Virus record (IMG/VR): IMGVR_UViG_3300037245_000888
Coordinates: 1-64,000 of that record
DNA: 64,000 nucleotides
Source of the DNA: a virus
Direction: 5' to 3' (one strand)
The notes under the pieces are model-generated. The model saw nothing but the letters and a program-made list of their open reading frames with translations. It was not told the DNA's origin and did not search any database. The translations under genes were made by a program, and so were the position numbers. Of this stretch, positions 39,448 to 49,200 are shown in pieces. The first letter of the stretch is position 1. Every line of letters starts with the position of its first letter.

Positions 39448-40557
39448 ATGGCTAAGAAGAAAGAGGAAAGAAAAGTAAAAAACACGAATGGATCATTTGA
39501 GTTAGTGGGTGCAATTAATCTAGGATTAGACAAGTTTTCTGCTAAGACAAGCGATTCAGGATATAAATACCAGAGATTTTCTTCTAGTATTAACTGTGGA
39601 TCGACTAAACCAAGAATTCAAGCAATGGGCGGATTCTTCCCAAATAATCCATATCCTATCAGCTACTATGATAATGGTGCAAAGTGTGAAATCGATTGGG
39701 TTGATAGATTAAATGAAAAGATTGTAAAAGAAGTTCCAAACTATAATAGAATTACTCTTGGAGTTACTAGAGATGAGTCTGGTGCAATCGTATACAAAGA
39801 CTTTTTATCATGGTTTGATGCCATGGCTGAATTACAGAAGTTACAAGATGGATCTGTAGTAAAAGTCAAAGGTGATGTTAAGTACCAAATATATGAAAAA
39901 GACGGAAAAGAGACAACAAATTATCAACTTGAAGTAAATAAGATCTACCTATGTGATGCTGAAGAAGAAGATTTCCACGCTACATTTAAGCAGGTTGTAT
40001 TATTTGATGAAGACTCTATTGATAAAGCCAGATATAAAGAAGATAAAGAAATTGACATCTTTGGTACTGTCATTCAATATGATAGCACAATTAAAGTTTC
40101 AAGACCAATGCCATTTAAATATGTTGTTGCGTTGGAAGATTTTAAATCACCTGATCAATTTAAAAAAATGCTTGCTCTTATGAAGGTTAAAACAGGAGTT
40201 TTAGGATTTGAAGTGCTTGGAGATATTCATGCTGAAACATCTGTTAGACAGGCTACAGTGGAAGATTTTAGTGCAGATTTATTAGATTTCTATGAAGATG
40301 ATGTTGATACTTTATTAGAAGAGAAAATTATAGACAATAGTGCTGGCGGTAACTTCTTATCTATAACTAAACCAGCTATGAGAGTCAATAAGAAGACTAC
40401 GAAGAAAGAGTTATTTAGAGAAGCCAAAGATTGGTTGCCAGAGGACTTAATTTTCCAAGGTAAAAAGGAAGAAACTGTTGAAGATATTGATGATTTGATT
40501 GATGGCGAATTAAACTTAGATGACTTAGATCTAGATTTGGATTTAGACTTAGATTAA
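39448..40557 (+). CDS. Candidate ssDNA-binding protein with acidic C-terminal tail (369 aa)
   Basis: AAAGGAGAATTATTT precedes the ATG. A basic N-terminus leads into a strand-rich, OB-like body (SVVKVKGDVKYQIYEKDG; EIDIFGTVIQYDSTIKV). The C-terminus ends in an alternating Asp/Leu tail (LNLDDLDLDLDLDLD), like the acidic tip with which SSB proteins recruit partners. Its position just before a Sak4/RecA-like ATPase fits an SSB-recombinase pair. The family assignment is from architecture and context, not from a clear sequence match. Confidence 0.7.
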   Translation: MAKKKEERKVKNTNGSFELVGAINLGLDKFSAKTSDSGYKYQRFSSSINCGSTKPRIQAMGGFFPNNPYPISYYDNGAKCEIDWVDRLNEKIVKEVPNYNRITLGVTRDESGAIVYKDFLSWFDAMAELQKLQDGSVVKVKGDVKYQIYEKDGKETTNYQLEVNKIYLCDAEEEDFHATFKQVVLFDEDSIDKARYKEDKEIDIFGTVIQYDSTIKVSRPMPFKYVVALEDFKSPDQFKKMLALMKVKTGVLGFEVLGDIHAETSVRQATVEDFSADLLDFYEDDVDTLLEEKIIDNSAGGNFLSITKPAMRVNKKTTKKELFREAKDWLPEDLIFQGKKEETVEDIDDLIDGELNLDDLDLDLDLDLD

Positions 40558-40561
40558 TAAA

Positions 40562-40592
40562 ATATGTGGGTATTGTATTAATGCCCACATAT
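40562..40592 (+). terminator. Hairpin after the SSB-like gene
   Basis: ATATGTGGGTATT and AATGCCCACATAT pair over 13 bp (one wobble) with a GTATT loop. No T run follows, so partial termination or mRNA protection is more likely than full termination. Confidence 0.55.
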
Positions 40593-40626
40593 CAATTATA
40601 AAATTAGTATTATTTGGAGGAATTAT

Positions 40627-41592
40627 ATGAGTATAGAGATAAGAAAAGTTGGCTCAAGAGTCGTTGGATGGAAGGTGTTATTGTTGGCAGATACAGAATG
40701 TGGTAAAACTACATTTGGACTATCAATGCCTAAATCATTAGTCCTAGATTCTGAGGACGGCTGGGCACATTATGAAGATATTGCAGAAAACACAATTGGT
40801 ATTGTAAGCACATCATCTACAAAAGATGTAAAAGAGATGTTTGAGATGTTAGAAGATGGAGAAGATCTATTGGATGAGATGCAAACGCTTATTACAGACT
40901 CAAAATCAAATATTTACTCAGGTCAACAAATATCAGCTATGGAAGTTGAAGAACGTAGAGCTAGAAGTAAAAAGGGTGAAGTAGATGATCAGACCGTATC
41001 TCAAAGAGGTTGGGGTAAGATTAAGTTAGATACCAAAAGACTTCAAGCATTAACAATAGATTTAGCATCTAGAGGTAAGTTTGTGGTTGATATGGCACAA
41101 GAGGTTGAGATCATAAAGCAAGTTGGAGATAAAAGAATTGTCATTGGATATAAGCCGGATATTCATAAAACTGAGAAATTCGTATATGATACCATCATTA
41201 GATTATCTAGAGAGAAGGTTGGTGAGGAGTACACATATAAGGCTGAGATATACAAAGATAGAACTAAAGTATACAAAGCTGGTGACATAATTGAAGGTGG
41301 CGTAAGCTGGGAGAACTGGAAACCTTATTTCGACAATAAGAATAAAAAAGGTGCTAAAGTAGTTAAGACATCTTATCAGGATGATGTAGAGAAAGATGAA
41401 AAAGTATTAGAAAACGAAGACGATACAATATCTCTTGCAATTGCAGCAGTTAAAAGAGTTGCCAAGGAAAAAGGAAAAGCTGAATTGGTTCCAATCTTTA
41501 AAGGTGCTAAGATCAAAGCAATAAAAGATATAAATAGTATTGAAATTGCTAAAACTGTTTTAGGATTAGCGAATGAGAAATTATCAGAATAA
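40627..41592 (+). CDS. Sak4/RecA-like AAA ATPase, single-strand annealing/recombination
   Basis: GGAGGAATTAT precedes the ATG. The Walker A loop is ADTECGKTTF (21-30), followed by KSLVLDSEDG with a candidate acid. A later strand, GKFVVDMAQE, fits the RecA sensor region. The fold is that of phage Sak4-type nucleotide-binding recombinases, which promote annealing together with a cognate SSB. A C-terminal helical domain (about 260-321) looks like an added interaction module. The terminator at 41601 follows. Confidence 0.8.
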   Translation: MSIEIRKVGSRVVGWKVLLLADTECGKTTFGLSMPKSLVLDSEDGWAHYEDIAENTIGIVSTSSTKDVKEMFEMLEDGEDLLDEMQTLITDSKSNIYSGQQISAMEVEERRARSKKGEVDDQTVSQRGWGKIKLDTKRLQALTIDLASRGKFVVDMAQEVEIIKQVGDKRIVIGYKPDIHKTEKFVYDTIIRLSREKVGEEYTYKAEIYKDRTKVYKAGDIIEGGVSWENWKPYFDNKNKKGAKVVKTSYQDDVEKDEKVLENEDDTISLAIAAVKRVAKEKGKAELVPIFKGAKIKAIKDINSIEIAKTVLGLANEKLSE

Positions 41593-41600
41593 TTAAAACT

Positions 41601-41632
41601 GAATAGGGATTAATATTTCTATTCTTTCTTTT
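41601..41632 (+). terminator. Rho-independent terminator
   Basis: GAATAG (41601-41606) and CTATTC (41619-41624) pair, with extra inner G-T pairs, and TTTCTTTT follows. Confidence 0.65.
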
Positions 41633-41658
41633 GATATTATATATGAAGGGAGATAAAA

Positions 41659-42228
41659 ATGGCTAAAGAATATTATAAATGTTTTATATGTAAAGAAGAT
41701 GTAAAAGCAACAGAAATGGTAAAAAGAAAAGATAAGAATGCTCATGAAGAATGTGCAAAAATATATGATATCAAAACAAAGAATAAGGATCAACTTGACA
41801 AGCTATGTAAATTTATAGAGAAAAGGATATTCGCAAATAAAATAAAATTAAATAATAATATGATAAGAAGGTTGCAAGGAATAAGAGCAGGTGGTATAAT
41901 GATCAAGAGAGGAGATACTGTACCATATAAACAAAATGAAGGATACTCATATAAGTTGATATTAATATGTTTTCTATACAATATAGATTATGTAATTAAT
42001 TCAGCTTCTGGAAAAGAGTTCAAGTCTAGCAATCAAGAGTTTAATTATATATGTGCTATCATAGAAAATAAAATGGCAGATCTTAAGACTGAATTAATTA
42101 AGCAGCAGAAAGAAAAGAAGGACTTGGATAAAGTTGATGTAAAAGTAATGGATAAAATTGTCGAATACAAGAAGCATGAAGACTTAGAAAAAGATAAACT
42201 GAAAGATAAATTTAACGACATATGGTAG
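41659..42228 (+). CDS. Zinc-finger protein next to the helicase, possible loader (189 aa)
   Basis: AAGGGAGATAAAA precedes the ATG. The N-terminus has CFICKEDV and later HEEC, a CxxC...HxxC finger. The middle is basic and helical (NNNMIRRLQGIRAGG), and the C-terminus is a charged helix ending KFNDIW. No helicase-loader motif is recognisable, but it directly precedes the DnaB-type helicase, a common place for loaders. Speculative role. Confidence 0.75.
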   Translation: MAKEYYKCFICKEDVKATEMVKRKDKNAHEECAKIYDIKTKNKDQLDKLCKFIEKRIFANKIKLNNNMIRRLQGIRAGGIMIKRGDTVPYKQNEGYSYKLILICFLYNIDYVINSASGKEFKSSNQEFNYICAIIENKMADLKTELIKQQKEKKDLDKVDVKVMDKIVEYKKHEDLEKDKLKDKFNDIW

Positions 42229-42238
42229 GAGATAATTG

Positions 42239-43747
42239 ATGGAGAAGAAGAAAACAGTAAAAGATATTCATAATATGTTGGTGGCTAAAAACCATAAAGA
42301 AATAACAAAGTATAAGGTTACTAATGAGGCAAGTGTTGTGGGGGCTCTATGGAAGAATCCAGAGTTATATTCTCAACATAAAATAAACTCTAACCATTTT
42401 GGTATGGAAGAAGAATCAAATATGTGGAGAGTATATTTTGTAATAGGAAAAGAGATTGTTCAAAAGGGCAAGAATAACATCACAGAAGTTGAGGTAGATT
42501 TATATTTAGATCAACATCCCAAAATGAAAAAGGTATATGAGTCTGCAGGTGGATACGATACAATAAGTGAGCTTATGACTGAGTATGCCAGTGAAGAAAA
42601 CATAGATGGATATATTCAAGAGTTTCATAAATGGTGGGCTATATCAGAATTGAATAAAAAAGGTTGGGTAGAATTTGAGAATATAAAAGAGTTTATAGAC
42701 TATTCAATAGACGATATATACAGAACATATAGCGTTCCATTACATGATATATTTATTCATACCACATCGAATATCAAGACTTATAATCTATGCTCTGACT
42801 TGGATAGTTTAATTGATAGAGCTAACAGAGGACTCATAAGAGGTATTCCACTTCATAATGCTGATATATTAGATAAGATGATAGGTGGCGTTAGAAAGGG
42901 TGAAATAGTCATGATGGGTGGTATTTCAGGATCAGGAAAGACAACCACAATGATAGAAATACTTTTACCAACAATTATAGAGTTAGACAAGCAGATTGTA
43001 CTCATGTTGAATGAACAGGATGAAGACAAGGTGAGAAGAGAGATGCTAACGTGGATAATGAATAATATATATGATGCTAATTTCAATAAATCAAGATGGG
43101 TTCAAGGAGAATTTACAGAGGATGAAATGAATCATCTTAATACGGCAAAATCTTGGTTGCAAGAAAAGGAAGATAGAAAGAATGTAACTATAATACCTAT
43201 TGAAAAGTATTCAGCAGATTTAGTAGTTAAGATAATAAACAAGTATGCAGGTATGGGAGTTGAGTATTTCTGTTTAGATACATTTAAACCATCTACCGAT
43301 GCAGATTCAGCCTTACAATGGCAAGAAATGACTAGAGATTCTGTTAAAATATATGATGCAATAAAACCAGCTACTAATAATGTTGGCATGTGGATAAACT
43401 TACAATTAGCAAAATCGGTAAGTAAACATAGATATCTTGGATTGGACTCAATTGGAGTCGCAAAGAATGTTGTTGATGTAGCTAGTACATTTATAGCACT
43501 TAGAAGCTTGTGGAATATAGAAAAGTCAGGTGGCAGAAAAGCTACTGAATATATTAAATATCAAAGTGAAAATAGCAAAACAACTATAAAAAAAGTAGTA
43601 GACTCTGAGGATCACGTAAATCACAGTATACTCTTTGTCCCTAAGTCTAGAGAGGGTGCAGGAGGTTTTCAAGTAATGTCTAAGAATAATCTTGGATTAA
43701 ATAAGTTTGAAGAACTTGGAATATTATATCTAGAGGAGGATTTCTAG
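42239..43747 (+). CDS. DnaB-type replicative DNA helicase
   Basis: TAGGAGATAATTG precedes ATG 42239 (a TTG three bases earlier is possible). The 502-residue protein has a DnaB-like helical N-terminal domain (about 25-170) that normally binds primase. The RecA-type motor has Walker A GGISGSGKTT (about 226-235), LNEQDEDKVRREM and the Walker B-like strand EYFCLDTFKP. It unwinds DNA 5'-3' as a hexamer at the fork. It lies 12 nt before the primase gene, so helicase and primase are co-expressed. Confidence 0.9.
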   Translation: MEKKKTVKDIHNMLVAKNHKEITKYKVTNEASVVGALWKNPELYSQHKINSNHFGMEEESNMWRVYFVIGKEIVQKGKNNITEVEVDLYLDQHPKMKKVYESAGGYDTISELMTEYASEENIDGYIQEFHKWWAISELNKKGWVEFENIKEFIDYSIDDIYRTYSVPLHDIFIHTTSNIKTYNLCSDLDSLIDRANRGLIRGIPLHNADILDKMIGGVRKGEIVMMGGISGSGKTTTMIEILLPTIIELDKQIVLMLNEQDEDKVRREMLTWIMNNIYDANFNKSRWVQGEFTEDEMNHLNTAKSWLQEKEDRKNVTIIPIEKYSADLVVKIINKYAGMGVEYFCLDTFKPSTDADSALQWQEMTRDSVKIYDAIKPATNNVGMWINLQLAKSVSKHRYLGLDSIGVAKNVVDVASTFIALRSLWNIEKSGGRKATEYIKYQSENSKTTIKKVVDSEDHVNHSILFVPKSREGAGGFQVMSKNNLGLNKFEELGILYLEEDF

Positions 43748-43759
43748 AAAGGAGATTTT

Positions 43760-44800
43760 ATGCAAGCCTATGAATTAAAAGAGTATCTATCGAAGAACGA
43801 AGATCAAGTTGTAAGAATTCTAGAAGATTTAGGTATGCATCATATAAATACAAGCCATCATAAGCATATCTCTTGTGGTATGCCAGATGGTGACAATCCA
43901 TCATCTACGGTGGTTTATAAGGATAATATGAAAGTTAGAGCATATACAAGAGACTTAGGAAATAAGGAGAATGGATCAGATATATTTATTTTGATTATGT
44001 TTGTAAAAGGTATAAGTTTTCCGAAGTCTGTCAGATATGCACATAAATTATTGGGTATAAAATTCACATACTACAATGAGGAAATGAACGAAAACAAAAT
44101 TGATTTATTGTCTAGATTCAGGAAAATAAAGAAGAAGAGGGATAGAGCGTATGATTACGATACTCATCCAGAATTCATATTAAATAAATATGATCCATTA
44201 CCACATGTTGATTTTATAAAAGATAATATATTGCCCAAATCTTATAGAAAGTATGACACTAGATTTGATTGCTTTAGTCAAAGAATAATATTAACACACA
44301 GAAAATGGGATACAGGCGAGATATTAGGATTCTTTGGAAGAACAACTATACCAAATTGGGAAGAGTTGGGATTACAAAAATACATAGGTATTATGCCATT
44401 CGACAGAGGTGGTAACTTATATGGCCTTGATATAAATTATGAAGCTATAATAAAGGCTGGCTATGTAGTGGTATTAGAATCTGAAAAATCTATTCAACAA
44501 GCAGATTCATTTGGAGAAAATGCTACATGTGCAATATGTTGTGCTGATGTAACAAGAGAGCAACGTAAAATATTATTAAGTCTAAATGTTGATATAATAT
44601 TTGCATTCGATAAAGGTATATCATTAGAGCATATAGATTTAACATGTAAACCATTCTTAAATAAGAGAAGAATTTACTACATTTATGACAATGATAATAT
44701 GCTGCAAGACAAGGAATCACCAACAGATAATGGAGTAATAATATATGAAATGTTGTTATCTGAAAAAATAGAATATACAGGAGAAATTAAGGAGATATAA
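43760..44800 (+). CDS. DnaG-type primase
   Basis: AAAGGAGATTTT precedes the ATG. The N-terminal zinc-binding region is reduced: HHKHISCGMPDGDNPSS keeps His, Cys and the DNPSS stretch but lacks the full CHC2 set. The Toprim core shows YVVVLESEKSIQQ (catalytic Glu strand) and IIFAFDKG (Asp strand). It makes RNA primers for lagging-strand synthesis, probably recruited by the neighbouring DnaB. At 346 residues it lacks a long C-terminal helicase-binding domain. It overlaps the next ATG by one base. Confidence 0.85.
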   Translation: MQAYELKEYLSKNEDQVVRILEDLGMHHINTSHHKHISCGMPDGDNPSSTVVYKDNMKVRAYTRDLGNKENGSDIFILIMFVKGISFPKSVRYAHKLLGIKFTYYNEEMNENKIDLLSRFRKIKKKRDRAYDYDTHPEFILNKYDPLPHVDFIKDNILPKSYRKYDTRFDCFSQRIILTHRKWDTGEILGFFGRTTIPNWEELGLQKYIGIMPFDRGGNLYGLDINYEAIIKAGYVVVLESEKSIQQADSFGENATCAICCADVTREQRKILLSLNVDIIFAFDKGISLEHIDLTCKPFLNKRRIYYIYDNDNMLQDKESPTDNGVIIYEMLLSEKIEYTGEIKEI

Positions 44801-46182
44801 TGGGTAGACATAGTAATATGCCGGAAGAGTATAAAGGCAGAAAGAAATATAGCTTCAGTGCATTGACTTCATGGGAAGAGTGTACATGGGGATATTATCT
44901 ACAGAGATTATTAAAAGTTGATAGCAAGGATAATTTTTATAATTTAATGGGTGCAGTCGTTCATGATGATTGTTTAGATTCTTATAAAAATGGTAAAATA
45001 ACAAAGCAAGAAATGTTTGAAGTGTTTAAGGACGGATTTAATACAATTGTTTCAGAGGGATATAGATTAGATTCAGACGATGGTAAAAATGAAGAACAGC
45101 TTAATTCATATTACAATTGTATAAAGCATTATTTATTGAATTATTATGAAGTAGATAATATTGATCACGAAGAAAATGAAGCTGAAATGTGGACAGAGTT
45201 AAAGGGTAATGTATTTATTGGATATATCGACCATTATTTCTCTACAACTGAAGGTATTCATTATATACGAGATTACAAAACGTCTTCTATGTATGCTCCG
45301 GCTAAAAGATTTCACTATGGAAGACAATTAATTTTGTACACTAAGTATTTATTAGACAAAGGTATTAAGTATAAAGATATTCGTATAATGTGGGACTTTG
45401 CTAAATATGCCAAGCTGTCATTCAAAAAGCCAAGAATATTTAAAATTGATATTCAGAATGATAGTATGCTTGATCAATTAATAGAAAATGGATTAGTTAA
45501 AACAAGAAGATCTACAAAGGTTGATATATTAGGCTATGAAGATAAAACCATGTATCCTAAACGAGATGAGATAGGTAATAAGCTTAGAGCATCATTAAGA
45601 GCTATGTTAAAATTTGATGGATACACGGAGGAAGAAATTGAGTCAATAGTCAAAAAAACATCATCAACAAATGATTTAAAACATGTGCCTAAGCAAATAA
45701 TCAATAAGTATCAAATAACGATTGAGAGAGCTGATGTAGAGTTAGAGTTCAATAAAAAAGTATTCAAAGAGATGGAGAATAGTCTACTAGGAATAATAGA
45801 AGAGATAGAAGACTCTCAAAAGATAAACGAAGATAGGCCTGAAGATGAACACTATAAAGTTTATGAGAGAGATAAAATAGAAAGGTTTAGTAGTTTCTTT
45901 TGCATCAAGTTATGTGGGGTAAATCACTCATGTAAGTATTTCAAAGAGTTTATGGGCGAGGAAAATATGATGCTTATGGATGAACACAAAACTGGTGCTG
46001 ATGATCTTAGAGGTGGAGAAGACTTTAATTTAGATGATATCGATCTAGATGACTTGCTAGATAGTGATGATATAGACTTAGATACAGAGGATGATCTTGA
46101 AATACCACCAGAAGCAAAAGATATTAAAGTAGAAAAGAGTCAAGAAGAAATAGACTTAGATAATTTATTAGATGATTTATAA
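44800..46182 (+). CDS. RecB/Cas4-like Fe-S PD-(D/E)XK nuclease with acidic tail
   Basis: AAGGAGATATA precedes the ATG. Conserved nuclease residues are all visible: His55 in GAVVHDD, Asp144 in GYIDHYF, and Asp158/Lys160 in IRDYKTS. Cys28 and a C-terminal C-x3-C-x5-C set (Cys368, 372, 378) fit the Fe-S cluster of Cas4/AddB-type exonucleases. The last 55 residues are an Asp/Leu-rich tail (LDDIDLDDLLDSDD) like that of the SSB-like protein. It probably resects DNA ends for recombination or fork repair. Confidence 0.85.
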   Translation: MGRHSNMPEEYKGRKKYSFSALTSWEECTWGYYLQRLLKVDSKDNFYNLMGAVVHDDCLDSYKNGKITKQEMFEVFKDGFNTIVSEGYRLDSDDGKNEEQLNSYYNCIKHYLLNYYEVDNIDHEENEAEMWTELKGNVFIGYIDHYFSTTEGIHYIRDYKTSSMYAPAKRFHYGRQLILYTKYLLDKGIKYKDIRIMWDFAKYAKLSFKKPRIFKIDIQNDSMLDQLIENGLVKTRRSTKVDILGYEDKTMYPKRDEIGNKLRASLRAMLKFDGYTEEEIESIVKKTSSTNDLKHVPKQIINKYQITIERADVELEFNKKVFKEMENSLLGIIEEIEDSQKINEDRPEDEHYKVYERDKIERFSSFFCIKLCGVNHSCKYFKEFMGEENMMLMDEHKTGADDLRGGEDFNLDDIDLDDLLDSDDIDLDTEDDLEIPPEAKDIKVEKSQEEIDLDNLLDDL

Positions 46183-46186
46183 AATA

Positions 46187-46220
46187 AAAAGAGAATAGTG
46201 CTTGTGTGCTATTCTCTTTT
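46187..46220 (+). terminator. Strong rho-independent terminator before dnaE
   Basis: AAAAGAGAATAG and CTATTCTCTTTT are perfect 12-bp arms around a TGCTTGTGTG loop, with a T-rich right arm. No clear promoter is seen between it and dnaE, so it may set the ratio of dnaE to upstream genes. Confidence 0.8.
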
Positions 46221-46252
46221 ATGATATACTACTCAGTAAGGAGGAAACAAAT

Positions 46253-49200
46253 ATGAACAACTATATTGACAACTATATAATCTATCATATTCACACAGAT
46301 ATATCTAATGGTTTTACAGTATTGGATTCAATAGATACATACTTAACATATATTAATATGGCTAAAGAAAATGGCATGGAGGCAATGGCTATATCAGAGC
46401 ATGGCTCTATACTAAATTGGTTAAAGAAAAAAGAATACATGGAGACAGAAAAGTATGTGTGTAAACATTGTGGTGAAGAGTATAAAAGTTTCGTGTCTGA
46501 ATGTAAAAAGTGTAAGTCAACAGATATCGAAAATACTATACATAAGATGAAATATATACATGCAATAGAAGCATATGTAACAGAGTCATTAGATGAAAAG
46601 GTGAGAGACAATAATCATATTATCTTAATAGCTAAGAATTGGGACGGTGTAATGGAATTGAATAGAATGTCTTCAAAGTCATTTAATAGAGAGGATGGAC
46701 ATTTTTATTTCAATCCAAGAATGACATATGATGAGATAAAATCAACAAGTGATAATATAATTATAACGACTGCATGTTTAGGTGGAATATTAAATAAGGG
46801 AAGTGACGAATATCAGTCAGATTTTATTGATTTCTTATCTAAAAATAAGCATAGATCATTCTTGGAAATACAACATCATAATGTAGAAGACCAGATAAAT
46901 TATAATAAGAAACTATATCAAATATCTAAGGATGCAGGAGTACCACTTATTGCTGGTACGGATACACATTGCTCAACAGCAAGCAAGTTAAATACAAGAA
47001 AATTAGCACAAGAAAGAAAAGGTGTGCGCTTCGATAATGAAGATGGCTGGGACTTGTTATTTAAATCATATGAAGAATTAGTGTCATCATATGACGAACA
47101 GAATTCATTGCCTAAAGATGTATATATGCAAGCAATAGAAAATACAAATGTTATGGCAGGTATGATCGAAGAGTTTGAAATGGATAGATCAAACAAATAT
47201 CCTAAGCTGTATAATAATTCTATGGAGATGATAAAAGACAAAATATCAACTGGTTATAAAGATAGAATGAAAAATAAAGTTCATGATAAAAAGGTATACA
47301 ATGATAGAATAAAATATGAACTAAAAACAATGAGAGATAATGGTTCAATAGATTATATTCTACTTGAAGATTTAGTAAAATCAACAATGAGAAGCAAAGG
47401 TATATATCCAGCTTATTCTAGAGGAAGTTGCTCAGGTAGTCAAATTGCATATCTAACAAGAATAACAGATATTGATGCAATTAAATATAATATGAGTTTT
47501 GAAAGATTTATGAATCCTGAGAGAGTTTCCTTATGTGATATAGATAGCGATTGGGCTCCATCAGAAAGAGGTGAGATTAAGAAGTTCTTACACAATATGA
47601 ATGATGAAGTAGAGCTGGCAAGTACAGTCTATATATCGGAAATAGTTACATTTAATAGGTGGGGAATAAATGGTGCCATAAGAGATGTAGCTCCGATGTT
47701 AAATTACTCGTACAAAGATATAGATAGCATATGTAGCAATATTGAATCCGATGAGCCTAAGTTAAGAAAAAAACATAAAGAACTATTTAAATATGTAGAT
47801 GATTTGATTGGTGTAATATTCTCGATTGGAACACATGCTGCAGGAACAATAGTTAGCCCAATTCCATTAGAGGATAATGTTGGCACGTTTACATCTTCAA
47901 CAAATAACTATCCGATATCACAATTAAATATGAAGGAGATTGATAGTTTGAATTTCGTGAAACTTGATATACTTGGACTGGATAATTGGGAGGTTATACT
48001 CAAGTCATGCAAGCTGGCCGGAATAGATACATTGGTACCTGATAATATGGATTTCTCAGATCAAGAAGTGTGGGATAATATGTTATTAGATCCGATTGGT
48101 ATGTTTCAATTTGAGGGAGATTTTGCACATAGTTATTTAAGAAAGGTTTTTAGAAAATCCAACATAGATAAAATGAAAGCTAATATGATTGGCATACCTG
48201 AAGAGTTGAAGACTATAATTATACTTGGTATTGTGAATGGTGCAATAAGACCAGCAGGAGCTTCATATAGAGATGCATTGGCAAATGGTGATTACAATGA
48301 TAACGGACACAAAGTTTTAAATGATTTCCTATCACCAACATTGGGATATTTAATATTCCAAGAGCAGATAATAGAATTCTTAAATAGGTTCTGTGGATTC
48401 ACAATGGGAGAGGCTGACACTGTCCGTAGAGGGTTTGCTAAAAAGACAGGTACAGAGAAATATATACCTAGAATAACAAGTGGATTTATTAAGATTATGC
48501 ATGATGAATATGGTGTATGTAAAAAGGAATCTGAGGCGATAATAATCTCTTTCCTAAAAGTTATAGAAGATGCTAGTTTTTACTTATTCTCAAAGAACCA
48601 TGCTGATCCATACTCAATGTTAGGATTCGCAACTGCATATCTTAGAACATATCACCCATTAGAATTCTTTACATCTATGCTTGAGGTCAATTTATCAAAC
48701 ATGGATAAGACTAATCAAATAATGAAATATATAAATAAATTTACAAATATAAGAGTCAAGCCAGCACAATTTGGAAGATCGACTGCACATTATTCTTGTA
48801 GCAAAGAGAATAATACAATCTACAAAGGCATTGCATCAATTAAAACATTAGGAGTGTCAGTAGGCGATGCATTTGAAAAGCTTAATAGTGGGTCATACAA
48901 GACGTTTATGGACGCATTAGACGGCATATATCAATATGATAATGTTATGTATATCAGAAGGTATGAACGTGCTTTAAAGGATGATCTAAAGGTTTTAAAG
49001 AAGCAGTGGAAAGAAGATGGGTTTAATAAAGATGAGATAAAAGAAAAGAATGAAGTAGAGAAAACTATAATAGCGAACAAAGTAAAGGATGAAAGAGTCA
49101 TGTGTCCAACTAATCAATTGGTGGGAGACTCTGCAATAGAATTATTAATAGGACTTTCATTCTTCAAAGAGTATGGAAAATCTCAATATCTAATAAACAT

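Noticed and set aside
46291-46611. 106-codon minus-strand frame within dnaE
   Set aside because: Shadow of a conserved polymerase domain.
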